Below are positions 37,094 to 46,459 of a stretch of DNA of 64,000 nucleotides, piece by piece (positions within the stretch are counted from its first letter, which is position 1; each line of letters opens with the position of its first letter). The stretch is from Myxococcales bacterium (GTDB lineage Bacteria > Myxococcota_C > UBA6777): positions 1-64,000 of the forward strand of contig JACKEL010000009.1 of NCBI GenBank assembly GCA_020632975.1, in the 5' to 3' direction. Under the pieces are notes generated by a model, which was not told where the DNA came from, did not search any database, and saw only the letters and a program-made list of their open reading frames with translations. The position numbers and the translations under genes are program-made.

Positions 37094-37480
37094 CATCATC
37101 TTCTCCCTTTTGCGAGATTTTGAAAATAGAGACAAGAATATTTCTTAAAGAAAGCGCAAGCGCACAACCCCAACACGCGTGTGCGGCTTGGGGCGTCGGG
37201 AAGTTCAAGGAGACGCGCTGTAGGATGGGTCGTCTTCTTGTGGACAACAACCCCCCCTCTATCTTTTTCTTGGAAGCACCACCACACTACAGAAGAACCT
37301 TGACGACATCGATAAGGCTGGCATACATGGGCAAAAGAGCCATCCAGGGAAAAAGCAGGACCTTGCTAGAGCAAGGATGCTTTTTCCTCGACATTCGTCC
37401 AATGCAACGCGCTGTTTTCGCAAGTATATCGGTGTGCTGTATTCGATGAACATCTTCTTTCACACAAAGGGCGCGATACG
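37094..37480. other. Divergent intergenic region with an orphan hairpin plus T-run
   Basis: 387 bp without a convincing protein gene. The only notable structure is the hairpin at 37355-37380. Promoters for both flanking genes are expected here but no clear consensus pair was found. Confidence 0.45.
37355..37385 (+). terminator. Candidate intrinsic terminator or attenuator upstream of the saccharopine dehydrogenase gene
   Basis: A CCTTGC/GCAAGG stem with TAGA loop, plus outer GCA/TGC pairing, is followed directly by five T on the plus strand. No gene precedes it on this strand, so it would end an unannotated transcript or act in the leader of the 37481 gene. Confidence 0.35.
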
Positions 37481-38845
37481 ATGAGCAAGATCTTCGTGAT
37501 CGGTGCAGGCCGCTCCGCTTCGACTTTGATACGTTACCTCCTCCAACATGCAGAAGCCGAATCATGGCAGATCCGTGTGGGCGATTTACACCTCGATCTA
37601 GCGATGTCCAAGATCGACGGTCATCCACGCGGCGAAGCAGTGCTTTTCGACTCGTTGGATCGTTCAACCTATAGCGATCATATCCCTTGGGCCGATCTCG
37701 TGATCTCGATGCTACCGGCTTCTATGCACGTCCCCATCGCCCGAGAGTGTATCGAACACGGAAAGCACCTTTTGACCGCATCCTACATCTCTGAAGAGAT
37801 GCAAGAACTCGATCAAGAAGCCCAACAAGCGGGCGTCTTGTTACTCAACGAGATGGGACTCGACCCTGGCATCGATCACATGTCTGCGATGCGTATGCTC
37901 GATAAACTGCGCGCCCAACAAACCCCCATCGTGCGCTTTGAGTCCTTTGCAGGGGGCCTACTCGCTCCACAAAGCGAACAAGGCAATCCATGGCGTTACA
38001 AGTTCACTTGGAACCCACGAAACGTCGTGCTAGCGGGCGCTGGTGCCGCCGTCAAGTTCATCCAAGAGGGCCGCTACAAGTACATCCCCTACCAACGGCT
38101 TTTCCGACGCACAGAGATCATCGAGATCGAAGGCTACGGGAAATACGAAGGTTACGCCAACCGAGACTCCCTCAAATACATCGATGTGTACCAACTCCGC
38201 GGCATCCCAACGATCTATCGCGGAACCCTCCGTCGTCCGGGCTTTTGCAAAGCATGGGATGTTTTCGTACAACTTGGCGCCACAGATGACTCGTACATCA
38301 TGGAAGGCAGCGAAGACATGACATGCAACGAGTTCATCGAATCTTTCTTGTTGTATGACACCCATGACAGCGTGCGTTTGCGTTTGATGCACTACCTCAA
38401 GTTGGATCACGACTCACCCGAGATGGAAAAGCTCGATTTCCTCGACATCTTCGACGATACCCCGATCGGCTTTGGCCGAGCAGGGACCCCCGCCCAACTG
38501 CTCCAACACATCTTGGAGAAAAAGTGGACCCTTTCGCCCGAAGACAAAGACATGATCGCGATGGTGCACAAGATCCACTTTCTCGACCCCCAAGGACAAC
38601 GTTGTCAGCTGTTTTCCTCCACTGTCGTGCTTGGAGAAGACCGCACTTACACAGCGATGGCACACACCGTTGGCCTACCTTTGGGAATCGCAGCACGCTT
38701 GATCCTCAATGGCACCATCCAACTCACAGGGGTTCAACGCCCAACGCTCCCCGAGATCTACAACCCTGTACTCAACGAACTTGAATCTTATGGGATCTGC
38801 TTCCACGAGCGCGAAACCCCTGTACAGTTCGAGTCCATGTACTAA
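37481..38845 (+). CDS. Saccharopine dehydrogenase family protein (LYS9-like)
   Basis: A 454-residue cytoplasmic oxidoreductase. The N-terminus KIFVIGAGRSAS is a Rossmann nucleotide-binding loop. The segment VISMLPASMHVPIARECIEHGKHLLTASY and the signature NEMGLDPGIDHMSAM are typical of saccharopine reductase/dehydrogenase (glutamate-forming). The C-terminal half (FESFAGGLLAPQSEQGNPWRYKFTW-type region) has the family's substrate-domain features. It probably interconverts saccharopine and aminoadipate semialdehyde plus glutamate in lysine metabolism. Related enzymes also reduce carboxyspermidine-type imines, so a polyamine role is a less likely alternative. No lysine-pathway neighbour is seen. 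Length is normal for the family. Confidence 0.9.
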   Translation: MSKIFVIGAGRSASTLIRYLLQHAEAESWQIRVGDLHLDLAMSKIDGHPRGEAVLFDSLDRSTYSDHIPWADLVISMLPASMHVPIARECIEHGKHLLTASYISEEMQELDQEAQQAGVLLLNEMGLDPGIDHMSAMRMLDKLRAQQTPIVRFESFAGGLLAPQSEQGNPWRYKFTWNPRNVVLAGAGAAVKFIQEGRYKYIPYQRLFRRTEIIEIEGYGKYEGYANRDSLKYIDVYQLRGIPTIYRGTLRRPGFCKAWDVFVQLGATDDSYIMEGSEDMTCNEFIESFLLYDTHDSVRLRLMHYLKLDHDSPEMEKLDFLDIFDDTPIGFGRAGTPAQLLQHILEKKWTLSPEDKDMIAMVHKIHFLDPQGQRCQLFSSTVVLGEDRTYTAMAHTVGLPLGIAARLILNGTIQLTGVQRPTLPEIYNPVLNELESYGICFHERETPVQFESMY

Positions 38846-38976
38846 GACACGCCGCACCAAGACACGCTCTTTCTCCCCACCTTGCCCCGCGATGTCCTCC
38901 CCGTCTCCCTTTTTTGCCAACGCTCTTTTTCGCAGCGTCCATCTATCGTTTGCAGCGCCCGTCTACCAACTCAGGC

Positions 38977-39606
38977 TTACTCTTCTTCCCAACCATCCAA
39001 ATCCACCTGTGATGGGCTTGTTGGCGCGGGCGTATGACCTTCTAACCAGACATCTTCGACAGGTTGCGCATCCGAAACGACGGCTGGTTTGGGCGATCTC
39101 CCAGAAACGTCTTGTGTGGAACTGCTCGAACCCCAGTCATCCCAGTCTTCTTCAGGCAACATCACACGACCCGGAAGATCAACTGAAAAGAACCCCGCAA
39201 GCCCCGTTAAGAAAGCCGTCATCGCAGCATCCGTTGCAAAAATGGTCATGGAGGTACCGAGCGAATCGCGCCGTGGCACGGTGCAGATCGCACAATCTAA
39301 ACGGATCTCTCCAGGGGAGCTTTCCTCCGCATGAAAAACAAGGTGCCCTTCAGACGAGCGCCACGAAAACTCTTCGGGCGCTATCTCTTGACGTGCGGTT
39401 TTAGGATCGCGGACCAGCCGCAAAACACGGTGAAAGTATTCCACAAGATCTACAGGATGGATGTGGGCCACCCACACGGTCAAATAAGGCAAGGAGCCCA
39501 TCTGAAACGATGCACGGAAACGTATAATGGGCTCACCTGGCGACAAACGAAAAGCCTCTGAAAGGCATATCTCATGGATGCTTTGCGAAGACTTCAGTGC
39601 AATCAT
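38977..39606 (-). CDS. Hypothetical protein
   Basis: A 209-residue protein, no signal peptide or membrane segment. The N-terminal 130 residues look like a compact mixed alpha/beta domain (FRLSPGEPIIRFRASFQMG, LPYLTVWVAHIHPVDLVEYFHRVLRLV, GHLVFHAEESSPGEIRLDCAICT). The C-terminal 60 residues are acidic, Trp-containing and disordered-looking (EEDWDDWGSSSS, DLDGWEEE). I do not recognise a family. The coding call rests on an ATG with GAGGGCGAG upstream, a normal length and no competing frame. It lies between saccharopine dehydrogenase (convergent) and a kinase (divergent). Confidence 0.6.
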   Translation of the reverse strand: MIALKSSQSIHEICLSEAFRLSPGEPIIRFRASFQMGSLPYLTVWVAHIHPVDLVEYFHRVLRLVRDPKTARQEIAPEEFSWRSSEGHLVFHAEESSPGEIRLDCAICTVPRRDSLGTSMTIFATDAAMTAFLTGLAGFFSVDLPGRVMLPEEDWDDWGSSSSTQDVSGRSPKPAVVSDAQPVEDVWLEGHTPAPTSPSQVDLDGWEEE

Positions 39607-40001
39607 CTCGCCCTCGTCCAGCGCGACCGCGCTTGGCTAGAAATGTCTGGCTTTTGGCTCGTAGTATCGGCCCACGGTGTATCACGCGCACCCTAAAAAG
39701 AAAAGACCCTCTCAGAACACCAATAACCCGACATTCCCCTTTTCCCACAAGGCCGTTCACTTCCTTGACGCTCTTGACAGAAGGGTTGCTTCCCCATTAA
39801 AGTCCTCTGAAATAACATCTTTGATGCCTGCTCTGTGCATCTCTCTCTATGAGGACATGGATTACACATCCATTCCGCCGATGTATCCGAAAGATACAAC
39901 AACATCAAGGGAGCAAACGAGGGTCCTTCTCTCACACAATGGGCACAAGATGGAAGCCACGTTTGATTTGTGGATGCGCGAAGTCGCCAACAGGAAAAAG
40001 A
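39607..40001. promoter_or_regulatory. Divergent intergenic region with a candidate sigma-70 promoter
   Basis: 395 bp without a gene. TTGACA at 39774-39779 and TAAAGT at 39798-39803 (18-bp spacer) could form a promoter for the kinase gene at 40002. Four of six bases fit the -10 consensus. Nothing else was recognised. Confidence 0.3.
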
Positions 40002-43000
40002 ATGACAAAGTTCAACCACAGAGATGAGCACCCCGTCCACAATTCCCCCGAACCACAAGATGATGGCGACTCTACGATCGTTCACACGGGAGCCCAGCCA
40101 CCTTCGGCGACGCCTGCCAATTACAACTACAACAGCTTTGACTTCGACTTTTCCCAAGACTTCAGCGACGACGAGATGGATGACGATGGCGGCGATGCCA
40201 CGATGCTTTCCAGCCTCCCCCCAGACTTCCAAGCGCATACTGAGCCACAGAAAATTGCCGATCGTTACGAGCTTTTGAGCCTCATTGGAGAAGGCGCGAC
40301 AGGGCAAGTCTACCGCGCCCGCGACCTTGAACTCGACGATATCGTCGCCCTCAAACTCCTGCTTCCAGGGCAGCTCCACAACACTGAAGTCCTCGCTCGC
40401 TTCAAACGCGAAGTCCGCCTCTCTCGCAAGATTACACACCGCAACGTGGCCCGCGTATTCGACCTTGGCGAAGAACAAGGCCGATATTACCTGACCATGG
40501 AACTGATCAACGGAAGCTCCCTTGATCATATCCTCGAACAACGCGGCGCTTTGCCCTTCTCAGAAGTCTTTGACCTCGTCATCCAGATCTGTGAAGGCCT
40601 CAAAGCTGCACACAATGCACAAGTCATCCACCGCGACCTCAAACCCGAAAATATCCTCGTCGAACACAGCGGTCGTGCGGTCATTACGGACTTTGGGATC
40701 GCACGACATGAGTCTGGCTCCAGAGACTTCCAAACCGTCGTGGGTAGCGTGATCGGAACCCCTGCTTACATGGCCCCCGAACAAATCGCGACACAAAGCC
40801 AAATCGACGCAAGAGCCGACATCTACGCTGTGGGTGCCATCCTTTTTGAGATGCTGACAGGACAACAAGCTTGGCAAGGCGAAAATATCTTTGCCATCAT
40901 CGCCGCACGCTTGACCAATCCTGCGCCCGATCCACGGCGCTTTAACCCCAGTATCCCCGCTCCTCTCGCTGAACTTGTTCTTCAATGTATGGAACGAGAA
41001 CCCGCACAGCGACCCAGCCATATCAACGAACTTCTCCAACGGCTTCGGTTGCTCAAAGCCATCCCACAACAACCTCCCATCGACGAACAAGCTACCATCG
41101 CTGCACTCGATGTACTTTCTGTGCCCCCACAACGCAAAGCCTCCAACACACCTTTTCCCTCCATTGGAACTGGCGTACCGCCCAATGCAAGGCAAAAATC
41201 GACATCCTCGATCCCGGTGGGTATCCCACTAGGTACCTTCCAAAAAAATACGCCACCGCCCAATGTCCCCGTCGCAAGCCCAAGACAGCGCTCTTCGTCT
41301 CAAATCCCAATGGGTGTCCCTGTCGCAAGCCCCCGACAACAGTCTCCCACAAGCCAACGACAACAGTCTCCCTCCCAAGTGCCCGTAGCAACGTCCTCTG
41401 TACAACGTCAGAACTCGCCATCCTACACGTATGCCCAACCCACCCAAGGGCCCAAGTTGGACTCGCCTCTTGATGTCGTGGTCGGAACCCCTTTGGTCGC
41501 AGAGTCCGCAAAGGTCGAACCTGTAGAGCCACCCAAAAGCGTGCGCGTGGAACCCAAGGCTCCTTCGCCCATTCCAGCCGCGCCTGTACCACCACCCCCT
41601 GCTCCACAAGAACATATACTCCCAGACGTCCCCACCCTGATGCTTTTGCCCATCTCTTCGGGGGGTCCGAACTTTGAAGTGTTTGCCAAAGAACTCTCGC
41701 AAACACTTTACGAACAGCTCGAAAGCTACGAGCAAATCAAGCTGTGCTCCTCTGAAACAGCACAAAAAACACGCGGCAAGAACATCACCCTAAAACAGTT
41801 TCATCGCGACTTTGGGGCAGATCTGCTTCTCACTGTGCAACTCAAACCCAACGAAGAAGAGTTGGATCTCAGTATCCGCATCCAAGCCACCATGGGCGGA
41901 AAGATCCATCACGCCGAGCGTTACAAAGCGGACCCCAAAGACGCAAAGTACACAACACTCTTGCTGATCCAAGCTTTGCGCACGCCTCTCAAACTCGAAG
42001 AGCCACCTATCGAAAAGCCCCCAACCATCGAGCCCATAGAGCCACCCAAGGCCAACCCTTTCGCGGGGATCCTCGATGAGCCCAAAGATGCCTTGCCCCC
42101 TCCACCCGAGCCCCAAGGCTTCTTCCCTCCTCCACCCGAGGACTCACCTTTTGCTGCGCTCGACTCCAGAGAGATCTCCCTCTTCTCTGAAGGCAACGAC
42201 CCTTTCCTTGAAGAAGAAGACCTCTCCAAAAAAGACAGTGCCTCCCCCAGCCAAGAGGTCCTATCCACCGACAAAGACGTCTTTTCTGCGAGCAAAGATA
42301 CCTTCCCCACAAACAAGGACAGCGCAAGCCAAAGCAAGCCTGCGCCGAGCCCAAGCAAGCCTGCGCCAAACCAAAGCATCCCCAAAGACGAAGATGACTT
42401 CCTTTCCAGCGCAGATGACTTCCTTTCTGGCGGAAAAAGCTTCCTTTCTGAAAATCCTATCCTTTCCTCAGACGAGCTAAACCTCCTTGCCAGCAAACCG
42501 ACACAGTCCCCCAGCGGAGCGGGCTTTCTTTCCAACAGCCCCAAGCCTCCTTCTGGCGAGATGAGTTTCTTCTCCAACAAGCCCACGCTTCCATCGGCAC
42601 AGGCCGCCCCCACAACAAAAACACCGCAACCTGCGATCCCTTCTCTGCCCAAAGCCTCGATCTTTACGACCTCCACGGAAGCACAAAAGAAACTCCAAGA
42701 CACACAAACGCTCCTTCAACAACGTTGGCAAGAAGATCTCTCAGAAGTCTTCCAACGCTTTGAACAACTCCACAAAGACTTCCCCCAAGAAGTCGAACCG
42801 CTCGCAGGGATGGCCATTACAAAAGCAAGGATGGCTTTCTTTACGTCGTCCCCCAACGAACCGCCCATGCTTGCGGCGCTTCAATACGCCATCGACGCGC
42901 ATATCAAAGCTCCCCGACACCCCGAGTCTTTGTACGCTCTCGCCTTGGTTCAGTTTTACCGCCATGAGTGGAACGATGCCCTTGAACATCTCGCAAAACT

Positions 43001-43664
43001 TGTAGAGCAAGGAAAACTCCACGCCAAAGCTCACGCGCTCCTCGGCAGCATCATGTTGGAGATCGGTTCCATTGGAGGCGCCAACGAAAACTTCCAACGC
43101 TCCCTTTCTCTCGACCCAAACAATCATACTGTTCGTTGGGAGATGGCGCGCGGACACGCGCTCCTTGGACGATGGGATGAAGTCGATAGACTGCTTGCTC
43201 TCCCCACCAAAAGCGATCTCGATGAGATTACCCGTGGGATCTACCAAGCACGCCTCAACTTGTGGCGGCCCACCCCAAAAAACCTCGAGATCTCTCCACG
43301 TATTATGCGCGACAACGTCAGCATGCAAGGTATCCGCATGCTCAACCACGCCCGCGCCACAAAGACGTTCCCCAAGACCCTACAACAGCGCTTCTATCAA
43401 AGCCGCATCGACAAGACCAAAGGACTCCGTTTGAGCCTGTTGATGCGACAAGAACTCATCGAGATCCTTGCCTTTGTCCAAGACTGGGATGCCGCATTCC
43501 ACGTCCTTCAAGAAGCCTATGATATGCAACTTCATGATCTCAACTGGCTCTCTCGATGTCCTCTGTTTGAAAGCGTCCAACAAGACCCACGCTATACACG
43601 CATCCAAGAACAACTCAAAAGCCGCGTGCAGCCGCTTCTTCGACCGCTTCAAGAGACTTATTAG
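40002..43664 (+). CDS. Soluble Ser/Thr protein kinase with TPR-like C-terminus
   Basis: A 1220-residue protein; the start MTKFNHRDEH has AGGA upstream. Kinase domain about 88-350: GEGATG at 96-101, VALK with Lys118, HRDLKPEN at 210-217, DFG at 230-232, MAPEQ at 257-261. All catalytic residues are present. A long Pro/Ser/Gln-rich linker follows. About 540-650 is a small alpha/beta domain (NFEVFAKELSQTLYEQLESY, then FGADLLLTVQLKPNEEEL) similar to TolB-N-like partners found in other kinases. A Ser-rich repeat region (DDFLSSADDFLSGGKSFLS) follows. The last 330 residues hold TPR-like helices (ALQYAIDAHIKAPRHPESLYAL, NENFQRSLSLDPNNHTVRWE). There is no TM helix, so it is cytoplasmic. It probably assembles partner proteins through the TPRs. 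Confidence 0.9.
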   Translation: MTKFNHRDEHPVHNSPEPQDDGDSTIVHTGAQPPSATPANYNYNSFDFDFSQDFSDDEMDDDGGDATMLSSLPPDFQAHTEPQKIADRYELLSLIGEGATGQVYRARDLELDDIVALKLLLPGQLHNTEVLARFKREVRLSRKITHRNVARVFDLGEEQGRYYLTMELINGSSLDHILEQRGALPFSEVFDLVIQICEGLKAAHNAQVIHRDLKPENILVEHSGRAVITDFGIARHESGSRDFQTVVGSVIGTPAYMAPEQIATQSQIDARADIYAVGAILFEMLTGQQAWQGENIFAIIAARLTNPAPDPRRFNPSIPAPLAELVLQCMEREPAQRPSHINELLQRLRLLKAIPQQPPIDEQATIAALDVLSVPPQRKASNTPFPSIGTGVPPNARQKSTSSIPVGIPLGTFQKNTPPPNVPVASPRQRSSSQIPMGVPVASPRQQSPTSQRQQSPSQVPVATSSVQRQNSPSYTYAQPTQGPKLDSPLDVVVGTPLVAESAKVEPVEPPKSVRVEPKAPSPIPAAPVPPPPAPQEHILPDVPTLMLLPISSGGPNFEVFAKELSQTLYEQLESYEQIKLCSSETAQKTRGKNITLKQFHRDFGADLLLTVQLKPNEEELDLSIRIQATMGGKIHHAERYKADPKDAKYTTLLLIQALRTPLKLEEPPIEKPPTIEPIEPPKANPFAGILDEPKDALPPPPEPQGFFPPPPEDSPFAALDSREISLFSEGNDPFLEEEDLSKKDSASPSQEVLSTDKDVFSASKDTFPTNKDSASQSKPAPSPSKPAPNQSIPKDEDDFLSSADDFLSGGKSFLSENPILSSDELNLLASKPTQSPSGAGFLSNSPKPPSGEMSFFSNKPTLPSAQAAPTTKTPQPAIPSLPKASIFTTSTEAQKKLQDTQTLLQQRWQEDLSEVFQRFEQLHKDFPQEVEPLAGMAITKARMAFFTSSPNEPPMLAALQYAIDAHIKAPRHPESLYALALVQFYRHEWNDALEHLAKLVEQGKLHAKAHALLGSIMLEIGSIGGANENFQRSLSLDPNNHTVRWEMARGHALLGRWDEVDRLLALPTKSDLDEITRGIYQARLNLWRPTPKNLEISPRIMRDNVSMQGIRMLNHARATKTFPKTLQQRFYQSRIDKTKGLRLSLLMRQELIEILAFVQDWDAAFHVLQEAYDMQLHDLNWLSRCPLFESVQQDPRYTRIQEQLKSRVQPLLRPLQETY

Positions 43665-43696
43665 TCCCTCACCCCACGTCCCCGAAAACCCCGTCC

Positions 43697-44395
43697 CTAC
43701 GCCAAGTCGAAGATCAAGACCTCTCCTTGCGCATCACTTTCCAAACGCAAAGCCTCCTCTTCATCCGTCGCGTAAGCGTCACCAGCCCGCAACAACTCTC
43801 CGTTCAATGTGATCTCGCCTTTCGCCACGTGAAGCCATGTATGACGACCGGCTTTTGGCTGATAAGAGAGCGCTTTTTCCGAAGAAACCAACGATGCATA
43901 CATACTGACATCTTGGTGAACCAAAACCGAGCCATCTCGCCCATCATTCGAAGCAACCAAGCGAAGTTGATCGCGTTTGCTCTCATCAGAAAAGCTCTTT
44001 TGCTCGTAGCTGGGTTTGATCCCTTGTTCTTCGGGCACGATCCAGATCTGCAAAAAGTGCACGGGCTCTGTCTTGGAGTGGTTGTACTCGCTGTGCGTAA
44101 CACCCGTCCCTGCGCTCATACGTTGAACATCTCCAGGGCGAATCACAGAGCCTGTTCCCATACTATCCGCATGTTCCAAAGCTCCTTCTAGTACATAGCT
44201 GATGATCTCCATATTGCGGTGCGGGTGCGTACCAAAGCCACGGCCCGGCGCGACCTGATCTTCGTTGATAACGCGCAAGCTTCGAAAGCCCATGTGCTCA
44301 GGATCGTAGTAACCCGAAAAAGAAAAGGTATGACGCGAAGACAACCAACCATGCTCACCCAAGCCACGTGCTTCACTTCGTCGAATGCTTTTCAT
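43697..44395 (-). CDS. Pirin family protein, YhhW-type quercetinase-like
   Basis: A 232-residue double cupin. The start at 44395 (MKSIRRSEARG) has GGAG upstream. The metal site matches that of E. coli YhhW at the same positions: His57 and His59 (GTHPHRNME), His101 and Glu103 (TGVTHSEYNHS). The length is also nearly equal to YhhW (231). YhhW shows quercetin 2,3-dioxygenase activity in vitro; the natural substrate is unknown. It is divergent from the V4R sigma-54 activator at 44636, an arrangement that often means regulation of one by the other. It may respond to aromatic compounds. It is cytoplasmic. Confidence 0.93.
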   Translation of the reverse strand: MKSIRRSEARGLGEHGWLSSRHTFSFSGYYDPEHMGFRSLRVINEDQVAPGRGFGTHPHRNMEIISYVLEGALEHADSMGTGSVIRPGDVQRMSAGTGVTHSEYNHSKTEPVHFLQIWIVPEEQGIKPSYEQKSFSDESKRDQLRLVASNDGRDGSVLVHQDVSMYASLVSSEKALSYQPKAGRHTWLHVAKGEITLNGELLRAGDAYATDEEEALRLESDAQGEVLIFDLA

Positions 44396-44578
44396 GATCT
44401 GCTCCTTCTTCTCGCATGATGCGATCGCTATGTGGGGCCCCAACCGCGATGTCCATCTTTTCGATGTCCTTCGTCGGAAGGGTCCGTTTTGAAAGTCATC
44501 CCCCCACAATGCAGAGCACATGCCTATATTCAAATCACTTGATCTTATTAAACTTTTTTATCAAGACCATAAATCAAA

Positions 44579-44626
44579 CTATCATTTTGATTTGATTTCT
44601 ATCATTATGATTCTATCATTTTGATT
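44579..44626. promoter_or_regulatory. Three 14-bp direct repeats, candidate operator between pirin and V4R-regulator genes
   Basis: CTATCATTTTGATT at 44579-44592, CTATCATTATGATT at 44599-44612 and CTATCATTTTGATT at 44613-44626. They lie in an AT-rich stretch ending 9 bp before the regulator's first ATG. CTTGAT at 44538-44543 and ATCAAG at 44560-44565 form a further inverted repeat. Confidence 0.55.
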
Positions 44627-44635
44627 TGATGGACC

Positions 44636-46330
44636 ATGGAGAAGTACAAAACGATGCGTGCAGCCCAGTTGCGTTTAGAAGATCTGTTTGAAGTCGATTC
44701 CACGGGGGGGATCTTTCGTTTTGCAGGAGAGCGCGTCGTCCTTTTGGACGCGGTAGCACTGGGACTTTTGCGCACCCAGTTGGTGCAGGACTTTGGAGAG
44801 CGCGTAGCACGGGGGATCTTGACGCGTTTGGGTTACTCTCACGGTTGGCGGATCGCTGAAGCCATCCGAGAGACCTTGCCTTGGGATGATCAACACGAGT
44901 GGCAGAGCGCAGGAGGACGCCTCCATCGACTGAAAGGGATGGTGCGTTTCGAGCCTGTCCAAGATGCCCAACGCAAGGGGCCAGAGCCTCTTGCAGACGC
45001 ACTGTGGTTCGACTCTTACGAAGCCGAACAACATCTCACGCACCTTGGTCAATCGAAAGAGCCCGTCTGTTGGAGCTTGTGTGGATTCGCAAGCGGCTAT
45101 CTGAGCGCGGCCACAGGCAAAGACGTTTACTGCATCGAGGAAAGTTGTGTTGGGTGCGGAGACAGCGTGTGTCGGATGTTGGGCCGAACTCGCGAAGAAT
45201 GGGGCGAAGAGATCGAGCCGCATCTCCCCTTTTATGAGAAAGACTGCCTCGAAGCATCGTTGCGCAGCTTACGCGATGAGATCAAACAAACCGAAGCTCG
45301 ATTGCGCGCCACCAAAAAGAAACTCAAAGAAAAGACCAAAGATACCGATCCCAGCGGCCTGATCGCCCAAAGCCAAGCCATGCAACAGGTACTCCAACTT
45401 GCCCAACGTACCGCCACCGTCGATACCCCTATCCTGATCTATGGTGAGACAGGCGTTGGAAAGGAGCGCATCGCCCAACTGATCCACGATCGCTCCCCCA
45501 GACAAGCAGGTCCCTTTGTGGCGATCAACTGCGCAGCCTTGCCCGATCAACTCCTCGAAAGCGAGCTTTTCGGCTTTGACGAGGGTGCATTCACAGGGGC
45601 CTCTCACGCACGCGCGGGACTTTTTGAAGCGGCCCAAGGTGGCACGCTCTTTCTCGATGAGATCGGAGAGATCTCGCCAGCCCTACAGGTTCGTTTGTTG
45701 CGGGTACTCCAAGAACGCAAAGTTCGACGGCTTGGCGAAAACCACGATCGTCCTGTGGATATCCGCATCTTGTCTGCAACGCATCGTGATCTTCACCAAG
45801 CGGTCCAAGCAGGCCACTTCCGCGAGGATCTGCTCTATCGTCTCCGCGTGATCGAACTCCATATCCCACCACTTCGCGAGCGTGCAGATGATATCCTTCC
45901 ACTCGCACGCGCCAAACTGAAAGAAGCTGCGCAACGTTTCCAACGCGATGTCACCGACTTTACACCCGCCGTAGCTCGACAACTCTTGCGCTACACTTGG
46001 CCAGGCAATGTACGCGAGCTTCAAAATGCGATGGAACGCGCGGTCGTCTTTGCAGAAGAGACATGCATCGATCTTCACGACATGCCCGAAGAGATCGAAC
46101 AAGCAAAGACCAAGACCCTTCCCACCCTCCCCACGATCAAGCCCCCTTCTTGGGACACAACGAGCCGCACACAACAAACACTCGCAGAGATCGAAAAAGA
46201 ACATATCCTCGCCGTGTTGCATCACACACAAAACAACAAAACCGAAGCCGCAAAACGCCTAGGCATCGGGATCGCCACACTCTTTCGCAAGCTCAAAGCA
46301 TACCAAGAAGAAACCCTACAAGAACCCTAA
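44636..46330 (+). CDS. Sigma-54-dependent activator with XylR-type N-domain and V4R domain
   Basis: A 564-residue regulator. Residues about 10-190 form an XylR/DmpR-like activator domain whose end is a V4R module with Cys166, Cys171, Cys174 and Cys179 (YCIEESCVGCGDSVC). A helical linker (about 205-238) leads to the AAA+ domain: Walker A GETGVGKE at 270-277, GAFTGA at 317-322 for sigma-54 contact, Walker B GGTLFLDE at about 335-342. The C-terminus is a Fis-type HTH (NKTEAAKRLGIGIATLFRKL). In XylR and DmpR the N-domain binds aromatic effectors directly. It is divergent from the pirin gene, so it may control that gene. The ATG at 44636 has a weak ribosome site; Met7 at 44654 is an alternative. 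Confidence 0.92.
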   Translation: MEKYKTMRAAQLRLEDLFEVDSTGGIFRFAGERVVLLDAVALGLLRTQLVQDFGERVARGILTRLGYSHGWRIAEAIRETLPWDDQHEWQSAGGRLHRLKGMVRFEPVQDAQRKGPEPLADALWFDSYEAEQHLTHLGQSKEPVCWSLCGFASGYLSAATGKDVYCIEESCVGCGDSVCRMLGRTREEWGEEIEPHLPFYEKDCLEASLRSLRDEIKQTEARLRATKKKLKEKTKDTDPSGLIAQSQAMQQVLQLAQRTATVDTPILIYGETGVGKERIAQLIHDRSPRQAGPFVAINCAALPDQLLESELFGFDEGAFTGASHARAGLFEAAQGGTLFLDEIGEISPALQVRLLRVLQERKVRRLGENHDRPVDIRILSATHRDLHQAVQAGHFREDLLYRLRVIELHIPPLRERADDILPLARAKLKEAAQRFQRDVTDFTPAVARQLLRYTWPGNVRELQNAMERAVVFAEETCIDLHDMPEEIEQAKTKTLPTLPTIKPPSWDTTSRTQQTLAEIEKEHILAVLHHTQNNKTEAAKRLGIGIATLFRKLKAYQEETLQEP

Positions 46331-46366
46331 AAACAAAAAAGGCCAAAGGCTTCCATGCCTTTGACC
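46329..46366 (-). terminator. Intrinsic terminator for the 46460 gene, possibly bidirectional
   Basis: On the minus strand, GGTCAAAGGC, a six-base loop and GCCTTTGGCC form a 10-bp stem with one mismatch, followed by TTTTTTGTTTTT. It lies 94 bp after the stop of the small basic protein gene. On the plus strand the same stem is 10 bp after the activator's stop but has no adjacent T-run. Confidence 0.75.
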
Positions 46367-46459
46367 TCCGAAAAGTCCGCTTTTTCTCCTGCCTTGATGG
46401 TCAACTCGCCTACATTCACGGCTCCAAAAAAGCAACCTCTCTATCTATCTTCAACCGTC

